DNA of 13,441 nucleotides, taken from JBGTKH01 sp041744735 (GTDB lineage Bacteria > Planctomycetota > Planctomycetia > Pirellulales > Pirellulaceae). Below, piece after piece: positions 1 through 5,952 of this stretch. Within the stretch, counting starts at the first letter, position 1; each line of letters begins with the position of its first letter. The translations under genes and the position numbers were made by a program. The notes under the pieces are model-generated. The model was not told the DNA's origin. It made no database searches and was given only the letters and a program-made list of their open reading frames with translations. The stretch spans positions 1 through 13,441 of the forward strand of contig JBGTKH010000685.1 in NCBI GenBank assembly GCA_041744735.1, given 5' to 3'.

Positions 1-2391
1 CGATAACCTCACAATCGCATCAAGAATTTCCGCTTCCGATTCGCTGACGGGTTTCAACTCAACATCCGACAAAATTATTTCCAGCGGTTCATCACTGAGC
101 ACGATTGTCGGAATTCCATTTTCGCAAATCGACCGGCCGCGGCCGATGGCTTGGCGGAGTTCGCTGGCGACGATCGACCGATAGGCCGCGTGCCAGTCCC
201 GATCTCGGTAGCCGGTCCCCTCGACCGTCACCAGCAGCCCGGCATCGGTTACGCCGCTCCAGTAGTCCCGCCCCCATTCAATCCATTTTTCGTCGCGTGA
301 TGCGGCCCGTACCTTGCCGAGTTGGATCAAACGATCCTTGACCGCTGACGGCGGAACCCGCGGGGTACCTGCCACGATTAACAAATCACATTCTTGAATC
401 CACTCATTCGACCCTCGACTTGAACCATTGCGGAAGTGTTCAACTTTCAAAATGCGACTTCGATATCTTGCTTCAATGTTAGGCCCATTCTTGGCTGTAC
501 CTTGCAACGCCGGCTTGTGAAGTTGATCGCAAATAATTCCTATGCGTTGAAACCTATCAGGTATTGTCATTAAAACCGCCCGCATGATTGCAATTAGCTT
601 ACCGCGTGACGTTGAACGCTTAATGTCAACGGCCACTTGCCGGACGGGGTGTTGATCGGCAAGCCGGCCGCTGGGTGTGCAATTCGTCACGGGGCGGCCC
701 GCAAGAATTTCGACTTCGCCATGATCGGCCGTCGCATCGGAAAACCAAATCGTAGCTTTGGCTGGTAACTTGGTTTGTTTGAATCCAACTACTGATTTGC
801 GGATCTGTTTTTCATCTTTAGCCTTACCCCGTGCGAAAACCTCATCGACTCGTATAACTAATTCGGCAATTTCGCCGGCCGCAATCGCCTTGACGAGTTG
901 AACTGCTTCGCCACCCGGCCACGTTTTTTTACTCCGCATTGCGCGCAGCAACCGGGCATCCACGTTTTGCGGTTTGCCGGCCGCAACTGGAATGTCAATT
1001 GATGAGGTTGTGGTTGAATGATCTAAGTGGTTAATCAATTCATCGCATACGCGAATCATCTTTTCAAAATACCATTCCGTGGTCGCACAATCCTTTTGAC
1101 CCACAATTTCCGAAATGGCTTGGTTTCGTGCTTCAGTAGCAACGATCGAAACAAGTTCCAAACCTTTCGCAATCTCAAACTTTGGTCGAAGTAGACTTGA
1201 TGAGTCTTCATGAATCGAAATATACCTTCTACCTTCGGCTAATTGATCGAAACTCAATTCTGCTCGATTATGCGTGCTAATTCTATGCGGGCTTGATTCT
1301 GCTAATCCAAGTACGTATTGATAATCGCACACATTGCGAAAAGTGCAGCCGGGGCAAATCGCTGCCGACGGCGATAAACCATGCTCCAAAGCCAAATCGG
1401 CCTCATCATAGTTTTGACACGTTTTTCGACTGAGAACCGGATAGGCGGTTGCATCAAGTCCGAAGTCGCAATAATCGTTTTCAGTCTGCTCGCAGTTCTT
1501 ATGTGTCGGTTGAATTGTCAAACTTGATTCTGCTTTTTGGCAAGCTGCAATGTCGGCGTAGCTCTTGCCGCTGCCAACGGGCGAAGTATCGAGAAAAACA
1601 CCGCGGCGGCCGACGGATTCAACGCGGCTTGCGGATAACTCCGCTCGATATTCGTTCAAACTTCGCGTACTAGATTTTCCGATTCTCTGCAATTCAATCA
1701 ATTCGCAAAATGATTTTGCACCATTGGCAACGATAAAATCGTCGATGCCTACTTTCGTTGGAATGTCGTTTTCGTCCCGCGGTCCAATTGGCAGGTGAGC
1801 GATTAAAACCTTTGCCCCGTGTTCACTTAATACCCTTGCGAGTTCCGCTAAGCCGTGGTTGACGCTGAAATTTCGCCGCGGGTCGGTATCAAAGCAGACT
1901 GTGACATGGCGGCCGGTCCAGTTGATAGCGGCTAGCTCGCCTAACAGTTCACGCGGTCCCGTGCCGCGGCCTTTGCCATCCTTCGGCCGCGACTTTTGCC
2001 AACCGAACGGCCCCGTAAGACCGATACAAGGGTAGCCGGCTTGATCGGCCGCAAGTGCTTTTTTCTGACCTTCGACTAACATCAATCCGAAAAACGGATT
2101 TTGAATCTCAGATATTGAACCCGGCGTAAAGTATGCGTGATTTGCAACACCAGAAGGTGATTCATACTTTCGATCAATTGCGTTATCAGGCTTGACAACT
2201 GCAAATCCATTCAATTCGCCGTCCAGTCGTCGATACGGAAAAACAAGGCAAGGAACAAGGTGATTCGCCGGCCGATTGAGAATGCGAGAGACATTTAGGG
2301 GCGATGTTTCGGTATACACGCTGGACGCTGAAATCGTCGCATCGGTCAAGCCGGATTTGCGTAGGTCGGCGATATGATGGGGGAACAACAT
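1..2391 (-). CDS. DUF3854/TOPRIM-helicase replication protein (C-terminus outside window)
   Basis: The frame is open from the ATG at 2391 to base 1 (797 codons) with no stop, so the C-terminus is missing. The N-terminal part (residues about 5-230) resembles DUF3854, a TOPRIM-like domain of primase/replication proteins: LVEGQKKALAA (105-115), GLTGPFGW (124-131), CFDTD (166-170) and KVGIDDF (213-219) give the expected acidic residues. A Walker A motif, PVGSGKS, lies at 271-277. Four cysteines follow (C325, C346, C349, C355), placed as the Fe-S cysteines are in XPD/DinG helicases. A Walker B-like ISIHED is at 391-396, and RQAIGRGR (746-753) fits superfamily-2 motif VI. Likely role: replication initiation and unwinding for the element. 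The ATG starts two bases past the upstream stop codon, so it is probably translationally coupled. Its AT-rich composition contrasts with the chromosome. The domain call is by motif recognition; primase activity is inferred. Confidence 0.82.
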   Translation of the reverse strand, partial: MLFPHHIADLRKSGLTDATISASSVYTETSPLNVSRILNRPANHLVPCLVFPYRRLDGELNGFAVVKPDNAIDRKYESPSGVANHAYFTPGSISEIQNPFFGLMLVEGQKKALAADQAGYPCIGLTGPFGWQKSRPKDGKGRGTGPRELLGELAAINWTGRHVTVCFDTDPRRNFSVNHGLAELARVLSEHGAKVLIAHLPIGPRDENDIPTKVGIDDFIVANGAKSFCELIELQRIGKSSTRSLNEYRAELSASRVESVGRRGVFLDTSPVGSGKSYADIAACQKAESSLTIQPTHKNCEQTENDYCDFGLDATAYPVLSRKTCQNYDEADLALEHGLSPSAAICPGCTFRNVCDYQYVLGLAESSPHRISTHNRAELSFDQLAEGRRYISIHEDSSSLLRPKFEIAKGLELVSIVATEARNQAISEIVGQKDCATTEWYFEKMIRVCDELINHLDHSTTTSSIDIPVAAGKPQNVDARLLRAMRSKKTWPGGEAVQLVKAIAAGEIAELVIRVDEVFARGKAKDEKQIRKSVVGFKQTKLPAKATIWFSDATADHGEVEILAGRPVTNCTPSGRLADQHPVRQVAVDIKRSTSRGKLIAIMRAVLMTIPDRFQRIGIICDQLHKPALQGTAKNGPNIEARYRSRILKVEHFRNGSSRGSNEWIQECDLLIVAGTPRVPPSAVKDRLIQLGKVRAASRDEKWIEWGRDYWSGVTDAGLLVTVEGTGYRDRDWHAAYRSIVASELRQAIGRGRSICENGIPTIVLSDEPLEIILSDVELKPVSESEAEILDAIVRLS

Positions 2392-2393
2392 GG

Positions 2394-2603
2394 CTATCGT
2401 TTCCCCTCGATATAGTAAGCGTGCTTGTGATGCGGACATTCCTCCCGCATTAACACCAAGCACCGCTTGATGCTCGCCCTACTCGTTCCGTAGCTTTCCG
2501 TCTGATGGCCGCAGGCGGAGCATGTCGCAATGATCGAATCGACTTCAATCCCTTCGTCGTTTTCAATTTCGGTTTCTTCTATCTGGCAGTTGATTAAGGT
2601 CAT
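2394..2603 (-). CDS. Small zinc-ribbon-like protein
   Basis: This 69-residue protein has an acidic N-terminus (about residues 9-22) followed by CSAC at 28-31, then C48 and C56-P-H-H, a pattern suited to binding one zinc ion. The segment from ATCSACGH through IKRCL to REECP resembles small proteins I associate with phages and plasmids, but I know no assigned function. Its ATG overlaps the upstream stop in an ATGA junction (2600-2603), and its stop is two bases before the replication gene start, so the three genes are probably translated as a coupled unit. An AAGGGGG ribosome binding site lies shortly upstream. It may be a DNA-binding accessory to replication; that is inference. Confidence 0.72.
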   Translation of the reverse strand: MTLINCQIEETEIENDEGIEVDSIIATCSACGHQTESYGTSRASIKRCLVLMREECPHHKHAYYIEGKR

Positions 2604-2926
2604 TGTGCTGCCCCCTTCTGCAATTCGCGTAGCCGTCGCCGGCCGCGGGCGGTCAGTCTGAAAAGATGGTCGTGAAACAGTCCGCCGCGCATTTCAAGAA
2701 AGCCATCATCGCGAAGCGACTCCACGCGGCGAATCAAATCACGAAATTCACTTCCGCGAGGTTCCCGGCCGATCAATGCGATGTACGATCGTCGCGACCA
2801 TCCGGCCGCGTTCACGGGTCGATTGCCGATGGCCAACAGCAACTGATCGGCGGTCGAGATTGCGGCGGTCGTGGGTTGCCGACGCGGCGGGGTTGACGGC
2901 GTGGCAGGCGGTGAAGTAGATTTCAT
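2600..2926 (-). CDS. Winged-helix-like DNA-binding protein
   Basis: This protein has 108 residues. The first 30 are rich in Pro, Thr and Ser and look disordered. Residues about 26-100 look like a winged helix: helices around ADQLLLAIG and FRDLIRRVESLRDDGF, then a hairpin (FLEMRGG...FRLTARG) and a final RRRLREL helix. The 'LxxDGFLE...LTxxGRRRL' pattern is common in small winged-helix regulators. The ATG at 2926 has GGAG at 2935-2938 with 8-base spacing. An inverted repeat sits 4 bases beyond that site. It is second in the operon after the DUF1580 gene and overlaps the zinc-ribbon gene by 4 bp. It could be the element's regulator or a replication accessory factor. Confidence 0.68.
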   Translation of the reverse strand: MKSTSPPATPSTPPRRQPTTAAISTADQLLLAIGNRPVNAAGWSRRSYIALIGREPRGSEFRDLIRRVESLRDDGFLEMRGGLFHDHLFRLTARGRRRLRELQKGAAQ

Positions 2927-2942
2927 TCGTCAAGCTCCAAGT

Positions 2943-2983
2943 GCCCGATCGATGTCGCCGCCAAGCGCCGATCGGGCTTTTTT
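2943..2983 (+). terminator. Terminator-like hairpin pointing against the operon
   Basis: GCCCGATCG (2943-2951) and CGATCGGGC (2969-2977) form a perfect 9-bp stem, followed on the plus strand by T6 (2978-2983): an intrinsic terminator reading rightward. No plus-strand protein gene ends here; the flanking genes both run leftward. On the minus strand the same stem lies 4 bases before the ribosome binding site of the winged-helix gene and could affect its translation. A small antisense RNA ending here is another possibility. Confidence 0.6.
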
Positions 2984-2998
2984 GTTTGGGATGGGGAG

Positions 2999-3295
2999 TT
3001 AGATGCCGGCCTCGACTAGATCTCTCTCGGCCTTGGCAATCGCTTTCGCACGTGCTCTCGGAGTTCGGGCCGGCGCCGGTTGACCTGTGCCTACAGCCGT
3101 GCCCCGATCGGCAAACCGCTGAACTGCTTCAATCGAAGTGAAACGCCGGCCGCCGATCAGAACGCTATCGAGTTTGCCGGCGCGAGTGCCCGTGAGAATC
3201 CATCGCCAAACGGTTGCAACCGATGGGCGGCCGGGAATATGTTGCGGGGCTTCGGAAATCGGAAAAACTTGCTCGGCGGAAATGTCAATCGACAT
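2999..3295 (-). CDS. DUF1580 family protein, probably excisionase-like
   Basis: This 98-residue protein matches the DUF1580 pattern typical of planctomycetes: 'ISEAPQHIPGRPSVATVWRW' (residues about 13-32), then 'GTRAGKLDSVLIGGRRFTSIEAVQRFADR'. It reads as a MerR/Xis-like winged helix: PSVATVWRW is the recognition-helix region and the GGRRF turn is the wing. The C-terminal third (71-98) is Ala/Arg/Lys-rich and probably disordered. Such small proteins near integrases commonly act as excisionases or repressors, so a directionality role is inferred. The ATG has a strong GGAGGT site at 3304-3309 with 8-base spacing. It is the first gene of the leftward regulatory/replication operon and is preceded by a hairpin with a T8 run. 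Confidence 0.8.
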   Translation of the reverse strand: MSIDISAEQVFPISEAPQHIPGRPSVATVWRWILTGTRAGKLDSVLIGGRRFTSIEAVQRFADRGTAVGTGQPAPARTPRARAKAIAKAERDLVEAGI

Positions 3296-3309
3296 GCGTG
3301 TGTACCTCC

Positions 3310-3344
3310 AAAAAAAAGGCTGTTAACTATTGACAGTTAACAGC
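3310..3344 (-). promoter_or_regulatory. Hairpin plus T8 run before the DUF1580 ribosome binding site (attenuator or operator)
   Basis: GCTGTTAACT (3319-3328) and AGTTAACAGC (3335-3344) are perfect 10-bp arms with a 6-base loop. Read on the minus strand the stem is followed by one C and T8 (3317-3310), then directly by GGAGGT (3309-3304). As RNA this is an intrinsic terminator that would end integrase transcripts or attenuate transcripts entering the operon. As DNA the symmetric GTTAAC-containing site could be a repressor operator. The two roles cannot be told apart from sequence alone. Confidence 0.65.
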
Positions 3345-3621
3345 AAGGATACGCAAGTTTTATTAAAAGTCGATATCTTCCGTGCTATTCTTAGTAAAGA
3401 CTTCTCTATATCTCGCGTCCACACGCTGAAATCTCTCACAGATCATGGCCGTCGCCGTCGAATTGCGAATTGATAATCTTTCAAGTTTGAATCAGGGTTA
3501 GATTTGTTAATGCGACTTTGAAATACGGAAATCATTCAGCGTGATGATAATCCGCTGCCCGATGTCGGCGAGAATTGCCTTATGAAACTTAGACATGCAC
3601 GCTCGGCAATGTGAGTTTAAC
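3345..3621. other. AT-rich non-coding stretch between integrase and operon
   Basis: I see no credible gene here. It probably holds the promoter of the DUF1580 operon, but no clear -35/-10 pair stands out. A 9-bp inverted repeat (CACGCTGAA at 3422-3430, TTCAGCGTG at 3535-3543) spans about 100 bp. A small palindrome (TGAGTT-T-AACTCA, 3612-3624) overlaps the integrase stop codon and shares its TTAACT core with the 3319-3344 repeat. These could be protein-binding sites; no function is shown. Confidence 0.5.
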
Positions 3622-4800
3622 TCAACCTACTTCTCGCATGATGTCCGCGGCCTTTTGATGGTCGCGTTCCGCATAGACTTGCGTGATGTTTGCTTGTGAG
3701 TGCCCCAGCACGACTTGGGCACCTTCCAGCCCATAGAGCCTGCGGACCTCAGTTCCCGCGGTGTGCCGCAGTTGGTTCGGTGCCCACTTCGGTATGTCGT
3801 TGTTGAGACAGGCCCGATGGATTGCACGGCGGTAGCTGTCGTTCGTGTAGCAGTCGCCGGCGGATCTCTTGGGACTTCGCTTGCGATTCGATCCGGGCTT
3901 GCTTCCGCAACTCAACAGCGTCACGCGTTGTTCGTGCTGTTCGGCTCGCCGCTTCCGTTCAGAATCTGCGGGTGAGAAACAATAGACTTCCTTGTCCCGA
4001 AGCAAGTACGGCCGCAACACGTCTTGGGCTTTCGGGCCAACGAAGATTACCCGCTCACGACCATGATGCTGCGTCTTGTGGCTTTCCGGCCGATAGCTCC
4101 ACACGTCGCTGGTTGTGTCCACGTCGCACGGTCGCAGGATGCAGACTTCACCGGGCCGTGCGCCGGTCAATCGCTGCAACCGGATCATGTCGGCCACTAC
4201 GGCCGGTAGGTGTGCCAGCGTCTGCTCTACGATCGCATCGGCCACGGGCATGATGGGTGCCGATTCGCGGGCCTCGGTGCGTCCCTGTTGCAAGCCGGAC
4301 ACGCACGCCAGGGCTTGATGAACTGCCGGCGGTACAAGTTCCTCGGAAACGCCCCACTTGAAGATCTGTCGCACACGGGCCACGTTGTCGTTGACGTAGC
4401 GACGGCTGCCCCCGGTTTCGATCCATTTTTGACGAAGGGACTTCAACGCCAACGGGCCAAACTTGCCGGCTTCGGTGTGGCCGTAACGCTCTTTCAACAG
4501 CGTCAGCGCCGGTTTGAAGTTCGCCTCGGTTCCCGTGGCCTTGCCGTTGCGGCGGTAGTGCTGCTTGGCGTGTTTCCACCAACGGGCAATTAGTTCTACG
4601 ATCGTGATTTCCGGGCCGGCGGTGGCCAACTGACAATCGTTGGCCAGCCATTCGCCCACGATGCGGTTGTACTCGGCTCGGCTTTCCTTGCTGCCGTACT
4701 GACCAAGGTAGATGTCTTTGCCGCTGATCGTGACGACGGCTTGCCCGGTGGCCTTGTGTTTTCGATAGGACGGGACGCGAACAGTCGATTTTTCTGGCAT
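3622..4800 (-). CDS. Tyrosine recombinase / integrase
   Basis: This 392-residue protein would integrate and excise the element by site-specific recombination at the tRNA. The N-terminus (about 1-50) resembles an arm-binding domain, residues about 65-160 the core-binding SAM-like domain, and about 185-392 the catalytic domain. Visible catalytic residues are R215 (TGARPGEV), a candidate lysine at K242 in the beta hairpin (SHKTQ), R345-H346 (PNQLRHT), H367 (LGHS) and the nucleophile Y376 (TQVYAERD). The first His of the usual HxxR box is Asn (N342). The length is normal and no frame break is seen. GGAGGG at 4808-4813 is 7 bases before the ATG. The gene starts 120 bp beyond the tRNA 3' end, in the tRNA's direction of transcription, so tRNA-promoter read-through could express it. 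Confidence 0.95.
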   Translation of the reverse strand: MPEKSTVRVPSYRKHKATGQAVVTISGKDIYLGQYGSKESRAEYNRIVGEWLANDCQLATAGPEITIVELIARWWKHAKQHYRRNGKATGTEANFKPALTLLKERYGHTEAGKFGPLALKSLRQKWIETGGSRRYVNDNVARVRQIFKWGVSEELVPPAVHQALACVSGLQQGRTEARESAPIMPVADAIVEQTLAHLPAVVADMIRLQRLTGARPGEVCILRPCDVDTTSDVWSYRPESHKTQHHGRERVIFVGPKAQDVLRPYLLRDKEVYCFSPADSERKRRAEQHEQRVTLLSCGSKPGSNRKRSPKRSAGDCYTNDSYRRAIHRACLNNDIPKWAPNQLRHTAGTEVRRLYGLEGAQVVLGHSQANITQVYAERDHQKAADIMREVG

Positions 4801-4810
4801 GATGCAACCC

Positions 4811-4881
4811 TCCGAAACTCCGAATCCGGTAGTCTACCGGATTTTCGGGTAACTTCAGGCCGCATTTCCGAACGTCGGAAA
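4811..4881. repeat. Cluster of inverted repeats and TCCGAA motifs between tRNA and int
   Basis: AATCCGGTA-GTC-TACCGGATT (4823-4843) is a perfect 9-bp-arm repeat, and TTTCCGA-ACG-TCGGAAA (4865-4881) has perfect 7-bp arms. TCCGAA occurs at 4811-4816, 4819-4824 and 4867-4872. Such repeats beside an att site are typical of integrase or excisionase arm-binding sites. Alternatives are an int operator or, for the first hairpin, the end of the tRNA transcript; no T-run follows it on the minus strand. Confidence 0.5.
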
Positions 4882-4920
4882 GTAACAAAAAACGCTTGTT
4901 TCGGCGGGATTTATGGCAAA

Positions 4921-4960
4921 TGGGCGGTAGGGGGCTCGAACCTCTGACCTCCACGATGTC
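4921..4960 (-). other. Putative attachment site in the 3' half of tRNA-Val
   Basis: Tyrosine integrases of this arrangement usually recombine within the anticodon or T-arm to the 3' end of the tRNA, and the integrase gene lies just beyond that end. The exact core cannot be fixed because the partner copy would be left of the window. The interval given covers the T arm, acceptor 3' strand, variable loop and part of the anticodon arm and is only an estimate. Confidence 0.5.
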
Positions 4961-4994
4961 AACGTGGCGCTCTAGCCAACTGAGCTAACCGCCC
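4921..4994 (-). tRNA. tRNA-Val (anticodon GAC)
   Basis: The 74-base cloverleaf reads: acceptor GGGCGGT pairing with ACCGCCC, D stem GCTC/GAGC, anticodon stem CCACG/CGTGG with loop TTGACAT (anticodon GAC, Val), 5-base variable loop AGGTC, T arm AGAGG-TTCGAGC-CCCCT and discriminator A. CCA is not encoded (TTT follows). The T stem contains an A:C mismatch (second A of AGAGG against the third C of CCCCT), where a Watson-Crick pair is expected. The 3' end faces the integrase and is the likely integration target. Confidence 0.93.
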
Positions 4995-5004
4995 AACGTG
5001 CTAA

Positions 5005-5033
5005 AATCTGACGCAATACGGGCTCCTCGTCAA
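5005..5033 (-). promoter_or_regulatory. Possible tRNA-Val promoter
   Basis: On the minus strand TTGACG (5033-5028) matches the -35 consensus at 5 of 6 positions. A 17-base spacer leads to CAGATT (5010-5005), a weak -10 with 3 of 6 matches. Transcription would begin near 4998, just before the mature 5' end at 4994. The position is sensible but the -10 is poor. Confidence 0.4.
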
Positions 5034-5035
5034 GT

Positions 5036-5048
5036 GGCGGTAGGGGCT
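5036..5048. repeat. Short direct repeat of the tRNA 3' tail
   Basis: GGCGGTAGGGGCT here repeats the tRNA end at 4923-4936 (GGCGGTAGGGGGCT) apart from one missing G. It lies 42-54 bp upstream of the tRNA 5' end. It may be a relic of a neighbouring tRNA or of an old attachment site, or chance in GC-rich DNA. Confidence 0.3.
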
Positions 5049-5121
5049 AAATACGGATTTGGCGTTGTGACAGGTTGTCATGCCACCTGTGCTCGCCATC
5101 ATCAGGCAAAAGGATTCTCAC

Positions 5122-5868
5122 ATGTCACGTGCTAACAACGATCGACAAAGCGGTCGCCCTGATTTGCCGCGGCGCGAATTGGCGATGCAGCAGGCTGGTT
5201 GGCTGCGCGGCGCGCGGGCTCGCTTGCTGCGTCGTGCGGGGGTAGCTCATCGACGGCGTGTGCTGGATCTAGGGGCTGGGTGGGGCACTGTGAGCGAAGA
5301 ACTGCAGCGGCGCAGCGGCGGCAGCGTCGTGGCGGTCGACCGTGACATTCGCTCACTGTCCGATTTGCCCGCGCACATTGAGCGCGTCGCGGCCTCTGCC
5401 GAACAACTGCCCATGCCGGATGAAAGTTTTGATCTGGTGTTTGCACAATTCACGTTCCTCTGGATCAACGACCCACGTCGAGCGGCGGCCGAAGCATATC
5501 GCGTGCTCGAACAAGGCGGCGCGCTGGCGGCTATTGAACCGGATTACGGCGGGCTGATGGAGTTTCCGCCCGAGATCGAATTGAAAGACACATGGCTCGC
5601 CGCACTCCGTCGAGCCGGCGCCGATCCGCTGATCGGACGCAAGTTGCCCGACCTGTTTTCGCGGGCCGGCCTGCGCTTGGAAGTTCGCTTTCTGGACCGG
5701 CTCGATCCGCCCGATTTGCTGCGATTTGAATTATTGGAAGAATTGCCGCTGACGGATGAAGAACGCGAGCGTGTGTCGCGAGTTCGCGCGGCATCGCAGG
5801 CATTGGGCACTCGCCCCGTCGCACATTTGCCATGCTGGCTGGTTCTCGGCGAAAAACCGGTGCCGTGA
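5122..5868 (+). CDS. Class I SAM-dependent methyltransferase
   Basis: Motif I is VLDLGAGWG (about residues 46-54 from the chosen start), the acidic end of strand 2 is VVAVDRD, and a UbiE/BioC-like 'LPMPDESFDLVFAQF' followed by 'AYRVLEQGGALAAIEPDYGG' marks the Methyltransf_11-type fold. The substrate cannot be read from sequence; small-molecule or lipid methylation is typical of this group. The frame also contains an ATG at 5080, but the ATG at 5122 has AAAGGA about 8 bases upstream and yields an N-terminus leading into 'DLPRRELAMQQAGWLRGAR', so 5122 is preferred (248 aa). It is the only plus-strand gene and converges on the DNA methyltransferase gene. It lies on the chromosomal side of the tRNA and is probably not element-borne. 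Confidence 0.85.
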   Translation: MSRANNDRQSGRPDLPRRELAMQQAGWLRGARARLLRRAGVAHRRRVLDLGAGWGTVSEELQRRSGGSVVAVDRDIRSLSDLPAHIERVAASAEQLPMPDESFDLVFAQFTFLWINDPRRAAAEAYRVLEQGGALAAIEPDYGGLMEFPPEIELKDTWLAALRRAGADPLIGRKLPDLFSRAGLRLEVRFLDRLDPPDLLRFELLEELPLTDEERERVSRVRAASQALGTRPVAHLPCWLVLGEKPVP

Positions 5869-5883
5869 CAAAGCGGATGTGGA

Positions 5884-5900
5884 GCACGTTTCCAACGTGC
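5884..5900. terminator. Hairpin between convergent genes
   Basis: GCACGTT-TCC-AACGTGC is a perfect 7-bp stem with a 3-base loop in the 84-bp gap between the two converging methyltransferase genes. It could end transcription in both directions, though no clear T-run follows on either strand. A weaker repeat (CGTGG...CCACG) lies a few bases to the right. Confidence 0.45.
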
Positions 5901-5952
5901 CGCGGAATGGCGCGTGGGAAACCTGCACCACGTCAATGCAACACAAAACTGC

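Larger units (their letters stand above)
1..4950 (-). mobile_element. Integrated element at tRNA-Val (right end only)
   Basis: The module starts at the 3' end of tRNA-Val and runs leftward out of the window: tyrosine integrase, DUF1580 (excisionase-like), winged-helix protein, zinc-ribbon protein, DUF3854/helicase replication protein. All read the same way. An integrase directly beside a tRNA 3' end is the classic layout of tRNA-targeted islands, integrated plasmids and satellites. No capsid, tail, conjugation or resistance gene is visible, so the type is undecided; a replication protein beside int/xis-like genes favours an integrated plasmid or phage satellite. The replication gene is clearly more AT-rich than the chromosomal genes right of the tRNA. 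The exact right end and the whole left end are not defined by this sequence; the right limit given is approximate. Confidence 0.75.

Noticed and set aside
4148..4954. A 268-codon minus-strand frame overlapping the integrase in another frame
   Set aside because: It overlaps the integrase and runs into the tRNA gene region; the product is Arg/Pro-rich without domain features.
5080..5121. Upstream ATG (5080) for the small methyltransferase
   Set aside because: The ATG at 5122 has a better ribosome binding site (AAAGGA), and the extra 14 residues have no recognisable feature.
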